Part shown: positions 34,128-42,262 of the stretch, in pieces
Position numbering within the stretch: position 1 is the first letter of the stretch
Layout of the letters: the number at the start of each line of letters is the position of its first letter
NCBI RefSeq assembly: GCF_000466405.1
Contig: NZ_KE952938.1
Coordinates: 2,168-66,167 of the forward strand
Origin: Atopobium sp. oral taxon 810 str. F0209
GTDB taxonomy: Bacteria > Actinomycetota > Coriobacteriia > Coriobacteriales > Atopobiaceae
Length of the DNA: 64,000 nt
Reading direction: 5' to 3'
Program-made: the position numbers and the translations under genes
Notes under the pieces: generated by a model
What the model saw: the letters and a program-made list of their open reading frames with translations, nothing else
Told to the model about the DNA's origin: nothing
Database searches by the model: none

Positions 34128-35066
34128 ATGGACCAAAACGAAGTTATACGTTTGGTTGAAACTCTCAATCTACGCACTATCGAGCTTCGTGATTCTGATA
34201 TCTATTCGGCGGGGATTCGCGCAAATAATATTCACAAGCTCACGCATCCTTTGACCTTTGATCATCTTCGAAGTGGTTTTCGCGCATGGCTCACTTCACG
34301 ACGTTTTGCCCGCGCCCCTCGTCATGAGCCTCGCTCAAACTTGGATCCCACTACATGGGAAAAGAGTTTACGTCCAGGTAGTAGAGCAAAAAAGGTAGTC
34401 GTGTACTCATGCATCACTGGTGGATATGACGTTCCCCTCGAGCCACTAATGGATGTGCCCCAATTAGATTACGTTATGTTCCTTTCTGGTTCAGAAGTAC
34501 CTCACTCAACAAAATGGGACATACGTCCTATTCCTTCTGAAATCCAAAGGTTAGCTAATAATTCTTTGATTAATCGCTATATCAAATTTCACCCCCACGA
34601 ACTATTTGGGGATTCGTATGATGCCTCAATCTATATTGACGGTAATATTCAAGTGATTTCTGATTTGAGTTATTACGCGGATATGATTCATCCTCAAGCG
34701 GGTATTGCCTTGCATTACCACCGAACTCGTAACTCAATTGCTGATGAAATGATTGCCTGCAACGCATTAGGAAAAGGGTCTCTTCCAAAAATGCAAGCGC
34801 AGGTTAACAACTATAAAGCACAGGGGTTTCCCCTAGATTATGGTTTACTCGAATGCAATATTATCGCAGTTGATTTGCATAGCACACTTAGTAAGAAACT
34901 AATAGCTGAATGGTGGGATGAACACTGCCGCTTTGATAGCGGCCGCGATCAGCTTGCCCTGCCCTACGTATTGTGGAAAAACAACATCCCTATCGAGTAT
35001 GTAGCTACTATGGGGCATAACGCTTATCGAGATTCAAAGGTTTTCATCAAAAACCATGACGCTTAG
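34128..35066 (+). CDS. DUF616/TOD1-like putative glycosyltransferase
   Basis: A 312-residue protein. From about residue 86 it shows the DUF616 pattern: VVVYSCITGGYDVPLEP, then YIKFHPHELFGD and YDASIYIDGNIQV, where YIDGN holds a DxN/DxD-like metal site. The DUF616 family includes plant TOD1-type enzymes and bacterial capsule-locus proteins thought to be glycosyltransferases. The N-terminal 80 residues look helical and are not assigned. It starts after GGAGGAG and leads a rightward three-gene operon with a GT4 enzyme and a flippase. Activity is inferred from family and context. Confidence 0.7.
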   Translation: MDQNEVIRLVETLNLRTIELRDSDIYSAGIRANNIHKLTHPLTFDHLRSGFRAWLTSRRFARAPRHEPRSNLDPTTWEKSLRPGSRAKKVVVYSCITGGYDVPLEPLMDVPQLDYVMFLSGSEVPHSTKWDIRPIPSEIQRLANNSLINRYIKFHPHELFGDSYDASIYIDGNIQVISDLSYYADMIHPQAGIALHYHRTRNSIADEMIACNALGKGSLPKMQAQVNNYKAQGFPLDYGLLECNIIAVDLHSTLSKKLIAEWWDEHCRFDSGRDQLALPYVLWKNNIPIEYVATMGHNAYRDSKVFIKNHDA

Positions 35067-35080
35067 AACAGGATTATCTG

Positions 35081-36187
35081 GTGAAAAAAGTATTAATGGT
35101 CTCTTGTGAAGGTCTAGGTAATGGCGGAGTGCAAGCAGTGATGATGGGTATTGTGCGGGGGCTTAAGTCACACTGTCACTTTGACATGCTACTTTTTACA
35201 TCAGAGCGTCGTTATTATGACGACGAATTTGAATCATATGGAAACATCTTTCGCATTCCTCATTATGAAGGATCAAATCCATTTCTCATCTACTCAGATT
35301 ACTATCTTCGGGGTCAGCATCTCTATAAAAGGGTTAAAGAGATTTTGAAAGAGCATGGACCTTACGAGGTAATTCATTGTAATAACGACTTTGAAGGTGC
35401 TTTGTGTCTCAAGGCAGCAGCTGAAGCTGGTGTACCCATACGTATCATCCAAGCACATGTCGAGCTCTCTCTTGCTAATGAAAACATACTTCGTAGGCAT
35501 ATTGACCTTAAAAGACGAAATCTCATTTGCCAATATGCAACCACATTAATTGGGTGCTCAACTAAGGCATGCAGTAGCTTGTATGGCCCAGATGCTCCTT
35601 TCATTATCATTCCCAATGCCTATGATGCTCAGCGCTTTAACAAAAATTTGTATTCCCTTCATAACGACCGACTGACACTCATACAAATTGGAAGATTTAT
35701 CGAAAATAAAAACCAGTTATTTAGTGTGTCAGTTCTCAGGCATATCCAAGAATACATTGCAGATGCCCAGCTAAACCTTGTAGGGTTTGGAGATGATTCT
35801 GAATTATCTCGTCTGCATCATGCCATTGAAGAAGCAGGCCTAACCAATTTTGTCCACTTGTATCCAAGTGATGCAAATACCCCAGAATTACTTAGTGGTA
35901 GTTCAGCTCTACTCTTACCTTCTCGACATGAAGGCTTCGGCATCGTCCTTGTGGAAGCACAAGCTATGGGAGTGAGATGTTACGTCTCCGATACAGTGCC
36001 GCGAGATGCCAATGTGGGCGGGTGCAGCTATCTGCCTTTGCAAGACGGAGCTGCAATATGGGCAAGGCGCATCGTGAATGACTACTCGCAAGGTCTATGT
36101 AAACATCACGACTATGATTGCACACAATTTAAATCCACTACGGTTATAAAAAAAATCAGAGACATCTACTTTCCCTATCAACACTAA
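35081..36187 (+). CDS. GT4 family glycosyltransferase (GT-B fold)
   Basis: A 368-residue retaining-type glycosyltransferase. The N-terminal Rossmann domain starts VLMVSCEGLGNGGVQAV with the glycine-rich acceptor loop. The donor half shows IQIGRFIENKNQ and the conserved ending PSRHEGFGIVLVEAQAMG, whose E-x7-E arrangement (EGFGIVLVE) binds the nucleotide sugar. The start is GTG with AGGA upstream. It lies 14 bp after the DUF616 gene and 24 bp before the flippase. It likely adds one sugar of the exported repeat unit; the sugar is unknown. Confidence 0.88.
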   Translation: MKKVLMVSCEGLGNGGVQAVMMGIVRGLKSHCHFDMLLFTSERRYYDDEFESYGNIFRIPHYEGSNPFLIYSDYYLRGQHLYKRVKEILKEHGPYEVIHCNNDFEGALCLKAAAEAGVPIRIIQAHVELSLANENILRRHIDLKRRNLICQYATTLIGCSTKACSSLYGPDAPFIIIPNAYDAQRFNKNLYSLHNDRLTLIQIGRFIENKNQLFSVSVLRHIQEYIADAQLNLVGFGDDSELSRLHHAIEEAGLTNFVHLYPSDANTPELLSGSSALLLPSRHEGFGIVLVEAQAMGVRCYVSDTVPRDANVGGCSYLPLQDGAAIWARRIVNDYSQGLCKHHDYDCTQFKSTTVIKKIRDIYFPYQH

Positions 36188-36211
36188 GCATCAAGAAGAA
36201 GGACAACGCAC

Positions 36212-37741
36212 ATGACAGACTCATCAAGACAGAGGGAAATAGGAGCACTTGTATCCTATGCAGATACCTTTGTTGCAATGGCAGTTGGCCTTTTATATGT
36301 TCCCCTACTCCTACGCACCATTGGTCAGGCGGAATACGGTCTATATCAACTCATCGGATCAATCATTGCATATCTCAATATCATCAGTTCAATGCTTGCT
36401 GCTGGCGTAACTCGGTATTACTGCAAGTTTTTTGCTCTTGGCGATAAAGAAGGCATGGCAAAAACGCTTGGCATTTCCAAAAAAATCTACAGTACAGCAA
36501 ACATTGTTGTTGTCGTTGCTGCTACAGCTCTCATCTTCATCGTTCGCACGGTCTATGTGACATCTCTATCTCCCTGGGAGTTAAATGAAAGTGGCATTAT
36601 CATAGGTTTGCTCGCCTTTAATTTAATGCTGACCATGAATAACACTCTTAGCATTGCCGTTATTACAGCTCATGAGCGTTTCGTTTTCCTGAAGCTATCA
36701 AATCTTACTTTAACTGCACTTCAACCAATTACCGTGCTGCTAGTGGTTCAGGCAATGCCATACGCAGTTGCAGTGAGTGCCGCGCAGGTTGCCCTCAATG
36801 CTCTACTAAGATTTGTACAGCGAAGCTATGCTATCAAGAAACTTGGTATGGATACCTCTATCCGCAAGTATGATCGAGACCTTGAACGAGAACTTATGCG
36901 TTTCTCCAGAAATATTCTGCTAAGCACTATCGCGGATCAGATTTTTTGGAAAACTGATCAACTTATACTGGGATACCTGTATGGCACCTCAGTCGTAGCC
37001 GTTTATTCCGTCGGTATGACCATTAATACAATCTATTTGTCACTGGGTATGGCTGTATCGTCAGTTTTCATGCCACAGGTAAGTGAATTGTGGCACAAAG
37101 ACAAAAATATTCAAGCAATATCAGAGCTCTTTACCCGTGTAGCACGAATTGCACTTTATCCCCTGCTTCTCGTACTGCTCGGATTCATTGTCTTTGGCAA
37201 AGAATTTATCATACTTTGGGCAGGCCCTAGCTACGTTGAGGCATATCTCATTGCTGTGATTGTTATGATACCTTTTACTGTTGACCTCATGCAAAATATC
37301 GGTTTAACCATACTTCAGGTAATAAATAAATACGGATTTAGAAGCATGGTTTATCTTACTGCGGCAACACTCAATATCATCCTCACTCTTATTCTTGCCC
37401 AGACTTTTGGTGGCATAGGTGCCGCTATTTCTAGCAGTATTGCCATCATTATCAGTAGTGGATGCATCCTTAATTGGTATTACCAGACAAAAATTCATCT
37501 CGATATGATGATTTTTTGGAAAAATATCATCCGTGAAACAATTCCTCTAGTTGCCTACGCAAGCATCATGTTTTTTGCATGGTCACGCTACAGGATGGGC
37601 GTCAGTGCCATTGGTTGGATACCTCTAATCCTAGGCATTCTTATATTCAGTCTTGGTTTCTTGATAACCGCTTATCTCTTCTCGTTTAATAATTCCGAGA
37701 AGAACCTAGTAAAGCATCTCATTCATTTCAGCAATGATTAG
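36212..37741 (+). CDS. Wzx-type polysaccharide flippase (MOP superfamily)
   Basis: A 509-residue integral membrane protein with about 14 helices and no large soluble domain. The beginning (VPLLLRTIGQAEYGLYQL) is the classic RfbX/Wzx opening, with a loop G-x-x-x-YG following helix 1. It is expected to flip lipid-linked oligosaccharide units across the membrane. AAGGA precedes the ATG. It ends 5 bp from the convergent TupA-like gene. No Wzy-type polymerase is obvious in the window. Confidence 0.88.
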   Translation: MTDSSRQREIGALVSYADTFVAMAVGLLYVPLLLRTIGQAEYGLYQLIGSIIAYLNIISSMLAAGVTRYYCKFFALGDKEGMAKTLGISKKIYSTANIVVVVAATALIFIVRTVYVTSLSPWELNESGIIIGLLAFNLMLTMNNTLSIAVITAHERFVFLKLSNLTLTALQPITVLLVVQAMPYAVAVSAAQVALNALLRFVQRSYAIKKLGMDTSIRKYDRDLERELMRFSRNILLSTIADQIFWKTDQLILGYLYGTSVVAVYSVGMTINTIYLSLGMAVSSVFMPQVSELWHKDKNIQAISELFTRVARIALYPLLLVLLGFIVFGKEFIILWAGPSYVEAYLIAVIVMIPFTVDLMQNIGLTILQVINKYGFRSMVYLTAATLNIILTLILAQTFGGIGAAISSSIAIIISSGCILNWYYQTKIHLDMMIFWKNIIRETIPLVAYASIMFFAWSRYRMGVSAIGWIPLILGILIFSLGFLITAYLFSFNNSEKNLVKHLIHFSND

Positions 37742-37746
37742 AAGCT

Positions 37747-38664
37747 CTAACCAATCTCAAGCAGCTTCGCATACTCGTCAGCGTACTCGGCGGGATAAAA
37801 CTGGTTGTAGCCTGCGCCGTGATAGAGCGTAATTTCGCTGAAGTAGAACTGTTTGCCCATGTCATAAAAATCGACACGGACATACTTAAAATTCTTTGCA
37901 ATCTCAGTGCCAATGCGAAGCATTTCATCGAGACATTGTGGGCGCGGCTCAACGATTGGTTTAGTGATTTTTTTGTACTTAGCTTTGGAAGTGAACTGGA
38001 ATGGCAGAAGTTTCCAATCAGGTGTAAAGAAAGCACGGTAGTTATCACCCTCGCGGTCGATAACCTTATATACAAAGGCACATTTCCCATTGAAGAAATG
38101 CAGTTTAATATCGGCTGGCACCCGCCCCTCAGAATCCATAAGAAGCTTTTCGATAAGCAAGCAAGGCTGAATATTTTTGTATTGCCATTCACGCGTTTCA
38201 TAGTAATGGTTGAGCGTCATCCACACATGACAACGACCCCTCAGACGTTTGTAATCTACCTTATTGCGATCTCGAACAATTTTCCAAGTGCCCGCGCCAC
38301 TATTGCATTTGATAATCGTGGGATAATCTGGAAACGCTTCTTTGGTGACTTCCTGCCAAGAATTAAGCTTTCTTACCAGCGGCACCAGATGCTCTTCACC
38401 AAAATGCTCAGCAATATAACTTCTAACACGATATTTATCCGCCACCATCGTGCAAAAATCGCGGTGATCATGGAGCTTGAGCCAGCACATCTTTTCATTG
38501 AGTGTCTGCGGATTATCAAGATTAGGAGCATAGCCTAATACCTGCGTAAAAATCTTCTCCTCAACCTTGCGCTCGCCCATAAGCTGCATGGGAAGTTTAA
38601 ATTTCAAAGCAAAGTACAACCAACGAACGGGATAGGCCTCTTTTAGCTTACCGACAAAACTCAT
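37747..38664 (-). CDS. TupA-like ATP-grasp protein
   Basis: A 305-residue protein matching the TupA-like ATP-grasp family named after the teichuronopeptide biosynthesis protein of alkaliphilic Bacillus. Signatures are NPQTLNEKMCWLKLHD, VADKYRVRSYI, YPTIIKCNSGAGTWKIVRD and VRVDFYDMGKQFYFSEITLY, the last holding the metal-binding acidic residues. Such enzymes occur throughout capsule and teichoic loci and may form amide links on uronic acid or sugar groups, though direct biochemical proof is limited. The UDP-glucuronate epimerase upstream in the same direction, 40 bp away, makes a uronic acid acceptor plausible. Its Shine-Dalgarno is weak. Confidence 0.82.
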   Translation of the reverse strand: MSFVGKLKEAYPVRWLYFALKFKLPMQLMGERKVEEKIFTQVLGYAPNLDNPQTLNEKMCWLKLHDHRDFCTMVADKYRVRSYIAEHFGEEHLVPLVRKLNSWQEVTKEAFPDYPTIIKCNSGAGTWKIVRDRNKVDYKRLRGRCHVWMTLNHYYETREWQYKNIQPCLLIEKLLMDSEGRVPADIKLHFFNGKCAFVYKVIDREGDNYRAFFTPDWKLLPFQFTSKAKYKKITKPIVEPRPQCLDEMLRIGTEIAKNFKYVRVDFYDMGKQFYFSEITLYHGAGYNQFYPAEYADEYAKLLEIG

Positions 38665-38704
38665 ATGCTTCTCTCTTTCAAATTTTTATTCAAGCTCGCA
38701 AGAC

Positions 38705-39784
38705 CTAGTTGAGATAAAAATCGCGATACCACTCGGCAAAAGCTCGCAGACCTTCACGCAGAGTTGTCTCAGGTCGATAGCCAAACTCGCACTCTAAAGC
38801 TTCGGTATCTGCATAAGTCATAGGTACATCTCCTGGCTGCATGGCTACAAGCTCTTTATGTGCCTCAAAATCAAAACCCTGAGGCAGCACACCTGCGCGC
38901 ACCAATTCTTCTTGCAGGGTGCTGACAAAGTCGAGCAAACTTTCGGGACGACCGCCACCAATGTTGTAAATGGCATAGGGAGGCACTGGCAGTCCGTCTA
39001 CGCCTGTTTTGCGCTCAGGAGCACGGACAAGTACCCGTACAATACCCTCGACAATATCGTCGATATAAGTAAAGTCACGACTACAATTCCCATAGTTAAA
39101 AATCTTGATAGTGTCGCCCTGTAAAAGCTTATTAGTAAAACCAAAATACGCCATGTCAGGACGACCCGCAGGACCATAAACCGTAAAGAAACGCAGTCCC
39201 GTCGAGGGAATGTCATAGAGCTTGGAGTAGGCATGCGCCATCAGTTCATTAGATTTTTTGGTAGCAGCATAAAGAGATACGGGGTTATCCACGCGGTCAT
39301 CAGTGCTAAAGGGTACCTTGGTATTGCCGCCATATACTGACGACGATGATGCGTAGACTAGGTGTTCTACACCGCATGCTCCCCCATCGTAGCTGTGTCG
39401 GCAGGCTTCAAGAATGTTGTAAAAGCCAATAAGATTTGACTCAATATAGGAGTCGGGATTCGTAATGCTATAACGCACACCTGCCTGCGCTGCAAGGTTC
39501 ATCACAATATCAGGCTGATAACGCTCAAAAAGGGAATCAACCAAAGCTTTATCTGCAATCGAACCTCGGATAAAATCCCAAGAAGCCTGAGGGTTTGCTT
39601 CTGCACGCTCACCAATCTTTGCTAGGCGCCATTCCTTAAGTGAAACGTCATAGTAGTCGTTCATATTGTCAATACCAACAACATGACAGCCCAATCCCAG
39701 CAAACGTTCCGAAAGATTCGATCCGATAAAACCTGCAGCGCCCGTTACCAGTACTATCTTGCTTTGCAAGTTCATGTCACTCAT
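38705..39784 (-). CDS. UDP-glucuronate 4-epimerase-like NAD-dependent epimerase
   Basis: A 359-residue extended SDR enzyme. VTGAAGFIGSNL gives the NAD-binding glycine motif, YASSSSVYGG and SLYAATKK give the serine and the YxxxK catalytic pair. YGPAGRPDMAYFGFTN and NYGNCSRDFTYIDDI are the signatures of the UDP-glucuronate 4-epimerase (CapI/LspL) group, which makes UDP-galacturonate. The length is normal. GGAG lies upstream of the ATG at 39784. The product suggests that galacturonic acid or a related uronic acid enters the polymer. Confidence 0.88.
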   Translation of the reverse strand: MSDMNLQSKIVLVTGAAGFIGSNLSERLLGLGCHVVGIDNMNDYYDVSLKEWRLAKIGERAEANPQASWDFIRGSIADKALVDSLFERYQPDIVMNLAAQAGVRYSITNPDSYIESNLIGFYNILEACRHSYDGGACGVEHLVYASSSSVYGGNTKVPFSTDDRVDNPVSLYAATKKSNELMAHAYSKLYDIPSTGLRFFTVYGPAGRPDMAYFGFTNKLLQGDTIKIFNYGNCSRDFTYIDDIVEGIVRVLVRAPERKTGVDGLPVPPYAIYNIGGGRPESLLDFVSTLQEELVRAGVLPQGFDFEAHKELVAMQPGDVPMTYADTEALECEFGYRPETTLREGLRAFAEWYRDFYLN

Positions 39785-39917
39785 CTTTACTCCATTACTC
39801 TTGGCGCCAGCTCAGCTACATGCGTTAAACCCCATATAATCAATACCGTATACTAGCATTCACGCCCATCAAAAGGCTGTCGCTACGGCATTCGCAACAT
39901 AAACGAAGGGATCTGAA

Positions 39918-41075
39918 ATGAAACTTTTGATAGGTGGAGACTTCGCCCCTACCAAACAAAATTTTGATCTTTTTGAGCAAGGCGATGCTGAGGCACTCTA
40001 TAGCTCTGAGCTTTTGAATTATCTCAAGACTTTTGACTATCGCGTCTTTGACTTTGAAACTGTATTTGAGGGCAAGGGCACTCTTATCGAAAAACATGGG
40101 CCCCTTATTACCACACCTGTATCCTGTCTTCCAGGCATTAACGCTATCAATCCCAATCTCTTTGTATTGGCAAATAACCATATTAATAACCTGGGCAAGG
40201 AAGGTATTCAGCACAGCTTTGATATTCTTGAGCAAAACAATATCGCCCATGTTGGCGCAGGTGTAAATCTAACCCAAGCGCGTGAACCCTATATTCTCGA
40301 GCATGGAGGACTCAAAATTGGTTTTTATGCCTGTGCTGAGCATGAATTTAATGCCGCCGGTGAGCAAAAAGCAGGCGTCAATCCCTACGACCCACTGGAA
40401 AGCTTCGATGATATTCGCAAGGCAAAAACACTCTGTGACTATCTCATCGTTTTTTATCACGGTGGCATGATTGAGTATCGCTATCCCCTACCTACTGAAC
40501 GTCGGGTATTCAAAAAATTTGTCGATGCTGGTGCCGATCTTGTAGTTGGCCAACATACACACTGCATCGGCTGTGCAGAAAACTATCAGGGCAAAACTCT
40601 CCTCTATGGACAAGGAGATTTTCTTTTTGCTCGTCCTACGCTCAATGAATATCGCTACTCTGGACTCCTACTCGAGGTAACTATTGATAAAGATGGTCTT
40701 AGAGTCGATTACAATCTGCGTATCAAACCGCAAAACACTATTCGCTTGGCTACTGATAAAGAAAAAACTGAGATTCTTGGAGCTTTTCAACTGCGCGGAC
40801 AAGAAATACAAGACCAAAAACGCTATACCGAGATTTATCGAACGCATCTTGAGACACGCAAGGGTTTCTATCTTGATAGGCTTCTTGGTAAATTTGGACG
40901 TTCACTTATCTATGCTGGTCTTAACAAGCTTACAAGCGGACGCTATCGCAAGTGGAAGATGCGCCGACGCTTTGACAAAACCGACTGGCTTATTTTGGAT
41001 AACTGGGTAAGCTGTGAGACGCATCAGGAGCTCTTCCGTGACATGATTCAAAGTGAATGGCAGGAAAAATCATGA
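39918..41075 (+). CDS. CapA/PgsA family phosphoesterase-like protein
   Basis: A 385-residue protein of the CapA family (calcineurin-like phosphoesterase fold). IGGDFAPTKQN starts the metal-binding core, FDFETVF and LANNHINNLG carry the Asp/Asn-His ligands, and VVGQHTHCIG the late histidines. Family members accompany poly-gamma-glutamate and capsule synthesis, where their role is still debated. No signal peptide is seen, unlike the secreted PgsA form, so it is probably cytoplasmic. AAGGGA precedes the ATG. Its stop overlaps the next start as ATGA, which implies a functional link with the iron-sulfur protein that follows. Confidence 0.85.
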   Translation: MKLLIGGDFAPTKQNFDLFEQGDAEALYSSELLNYLKTFDYRVFDFETVFEGKGTLIEKHGPLITTPVSCLPGINAINPNLFVLANNHINNLGKEGIQHSFDILEQNNIAHVGAGVNLTQAREPYILEHGGLKIGFYACAEHEFNAAGEQKAGVNPYDPLESFDDIRKAKTLCDYLIVFYHGGMIEYRYPLPTERRVFKKFVDAGADLVVGQHTHCIGCAENYQGKTLLYGQGDFLFARPTLNEYRYSGLLLEVTIDKDGLRVDYNLRIKPQNTIRLATDKEKTEILGAFQLRGQEIQDQKRYTEIYRTHLETRKGFYLDRLLGKFGRSLIYAGLNKLTSGRYRKWKMRRRFDKTDWLILDNWVSCETHQELFRDMIQSEWQEKS

Positions 41076-42262
41076 ACGAAGTAGTACCTCCTCATCGCTG
41101 TACAGGTTGTGGTGCCTGTTCAATAGCCTGTCCTGTCAGCGCTATCACTATGGAGACTACCCCTGATGGTTTCTTACATTCACATATCAATCAGGACGTC
41201 TGCATTAATTGTAAGCGCTGTCTCAAAGTATGCCCCGTGCTGAATCCACCTGAAAAAAGGAAACAAGAGGCAGTGTATGCAGCGCAGTCACCAAACGCTG
41301 CCGTGCTCCAGCATTCAGCCTCGGGCGGTGCTTTTTTTGAGCTTGCAACAGCATTTTTAGCTGAGGGGGGCAGCGTCTATGGTGCCACGATGAAGCTCGA
41401 AAATTCTCAAGCAGACATCTCTCATCTTGCTGTAACTGACCCACAAGATCTGCCCTGCTTACAGGGTTCTAAGTATGCACAAGGTCGCGCATATCCTGTA
41501 TTCAAAGAAATTCGCGGAAAACTTCGCCAAGGTGAGCGCATCCTTTTCTCAGGGCTTCCCTGCCAGGTCGCAGGACTTTACGGCTATCTTGGAAAGAAAT
41601 TTGAGACACTCACCACAGTAGATATTTTTTGTCATGGCAACACCTCACTCGACCAGCTCAATTGCTATCTCACATATCTCAAAGACAAGTATCACAGTGA
41701 TATCGATGAATATATCTTTCGTGATAAAGAACGTGGCACTGGTTACAAACCAAAAGTCACCCTCAAGTCTGGCAAAGTAATTCGCCAGACTACTTTTCAG
41801 GAAGCGTATTGGTATCTCTTCCAAAATTCGAAGTTCTATCGCGAGTCCTGTCACAGTTGTCCTTATGCCAGTCCCAAACGCATCTCGGATATCTCCATTG
41901 GAGACTTCTGGGGTATTGAGCAAGTTCGCCCTGAACTCTTGTCAGCTAAGGACGGTAGACTCAATGAGCGTTATGGCATCTCGGCAGTGCTTGCAAATAC
42001 CAAAAAGGGCAAAGCACTCATACAAGCAACACAACTTGTTTTAGAAGACTCTACTATTGACGAGGTCGCATCTCACGGCGCCGCCATTCGTGAACCCCAA
42101 GCAGCTCCAGAGGACCGAGCTCAGGTACTTGAAATGTTCCGTGAGGGAAACTTTGCCCAAGCTAAAGCCTATGCCAAACGTCAACTTGGCTTGTACTATT
42201 ACCTTGACCTGCTTTCTGACACACAACTAGTTAAACTCGCAAAAAGAGTTCTTGGAACTTAA
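41072..42262 (+). CDS. Ferredoxin-type FrhB/F420-dehydrogenase beta-like protein
   Basis: A 396-residue protein with two N-terminal 4Fe-4S motifs (CTGCGACSIACP and CINCKRCLKVCP), followed by coenzyme F420 hydrogenase/dehydrogenase beta-subunit N- and C-terminal domains. SGLPCQVAGLYGYL, CHSCPYASPKR and ISIGDFWGIE are typical. Relatives in polysaccharide loci of bacteria lacking F420 are common, often with pyruvyltransferases, and are presumed flavin-dependent reductases acting on sugar groups. The ATG at 41072 (AGGA upstream, ATGA overlap) is preferred to 41057. The stop abuts the convergent DUF6541 gene with no spacer. The substrate is unknown. Confidence 0.85.
   Translation: MNEVVPPHRCTGCGACSIACPVSAITMETTPDGFLHSHINQDVCINCKRCLKVCPVLNPPEKRKQEAVYAAQSPNAAVLQHSASGGAFFELATAFLAEGGSVYGATMKLENSQADISHLAVTDPQDLPCLQGSKYAQGRAYPVFKEIRGKLRQGERILFSGLPCQVAGLYGYLGKKFETLTTVDIFCHGNTSLDQLNCYLTYLKDKYHSDIDEYIFRDKERGTGYKPKVTLKSGKVIRQTTFQEAYWYLFQNSKFYRESCHSCPYASPKRISDISIGDFWGIEQVRPELLSAKDGRLNERYGISAVLANTKKGKALIQATQLVLEDSTIDEVASHGAAIREPQAAPEDRAQVLEMFREGNFAQAKAYAKRQLGLYYYLDLLSDTQLVKLAKRVLGT

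Noticed and set aside
37819-38538. Open frame of 239 codons on the plus strand
   Set aside because: It is antisense to the TupA-like gene, and its product shows no domain.
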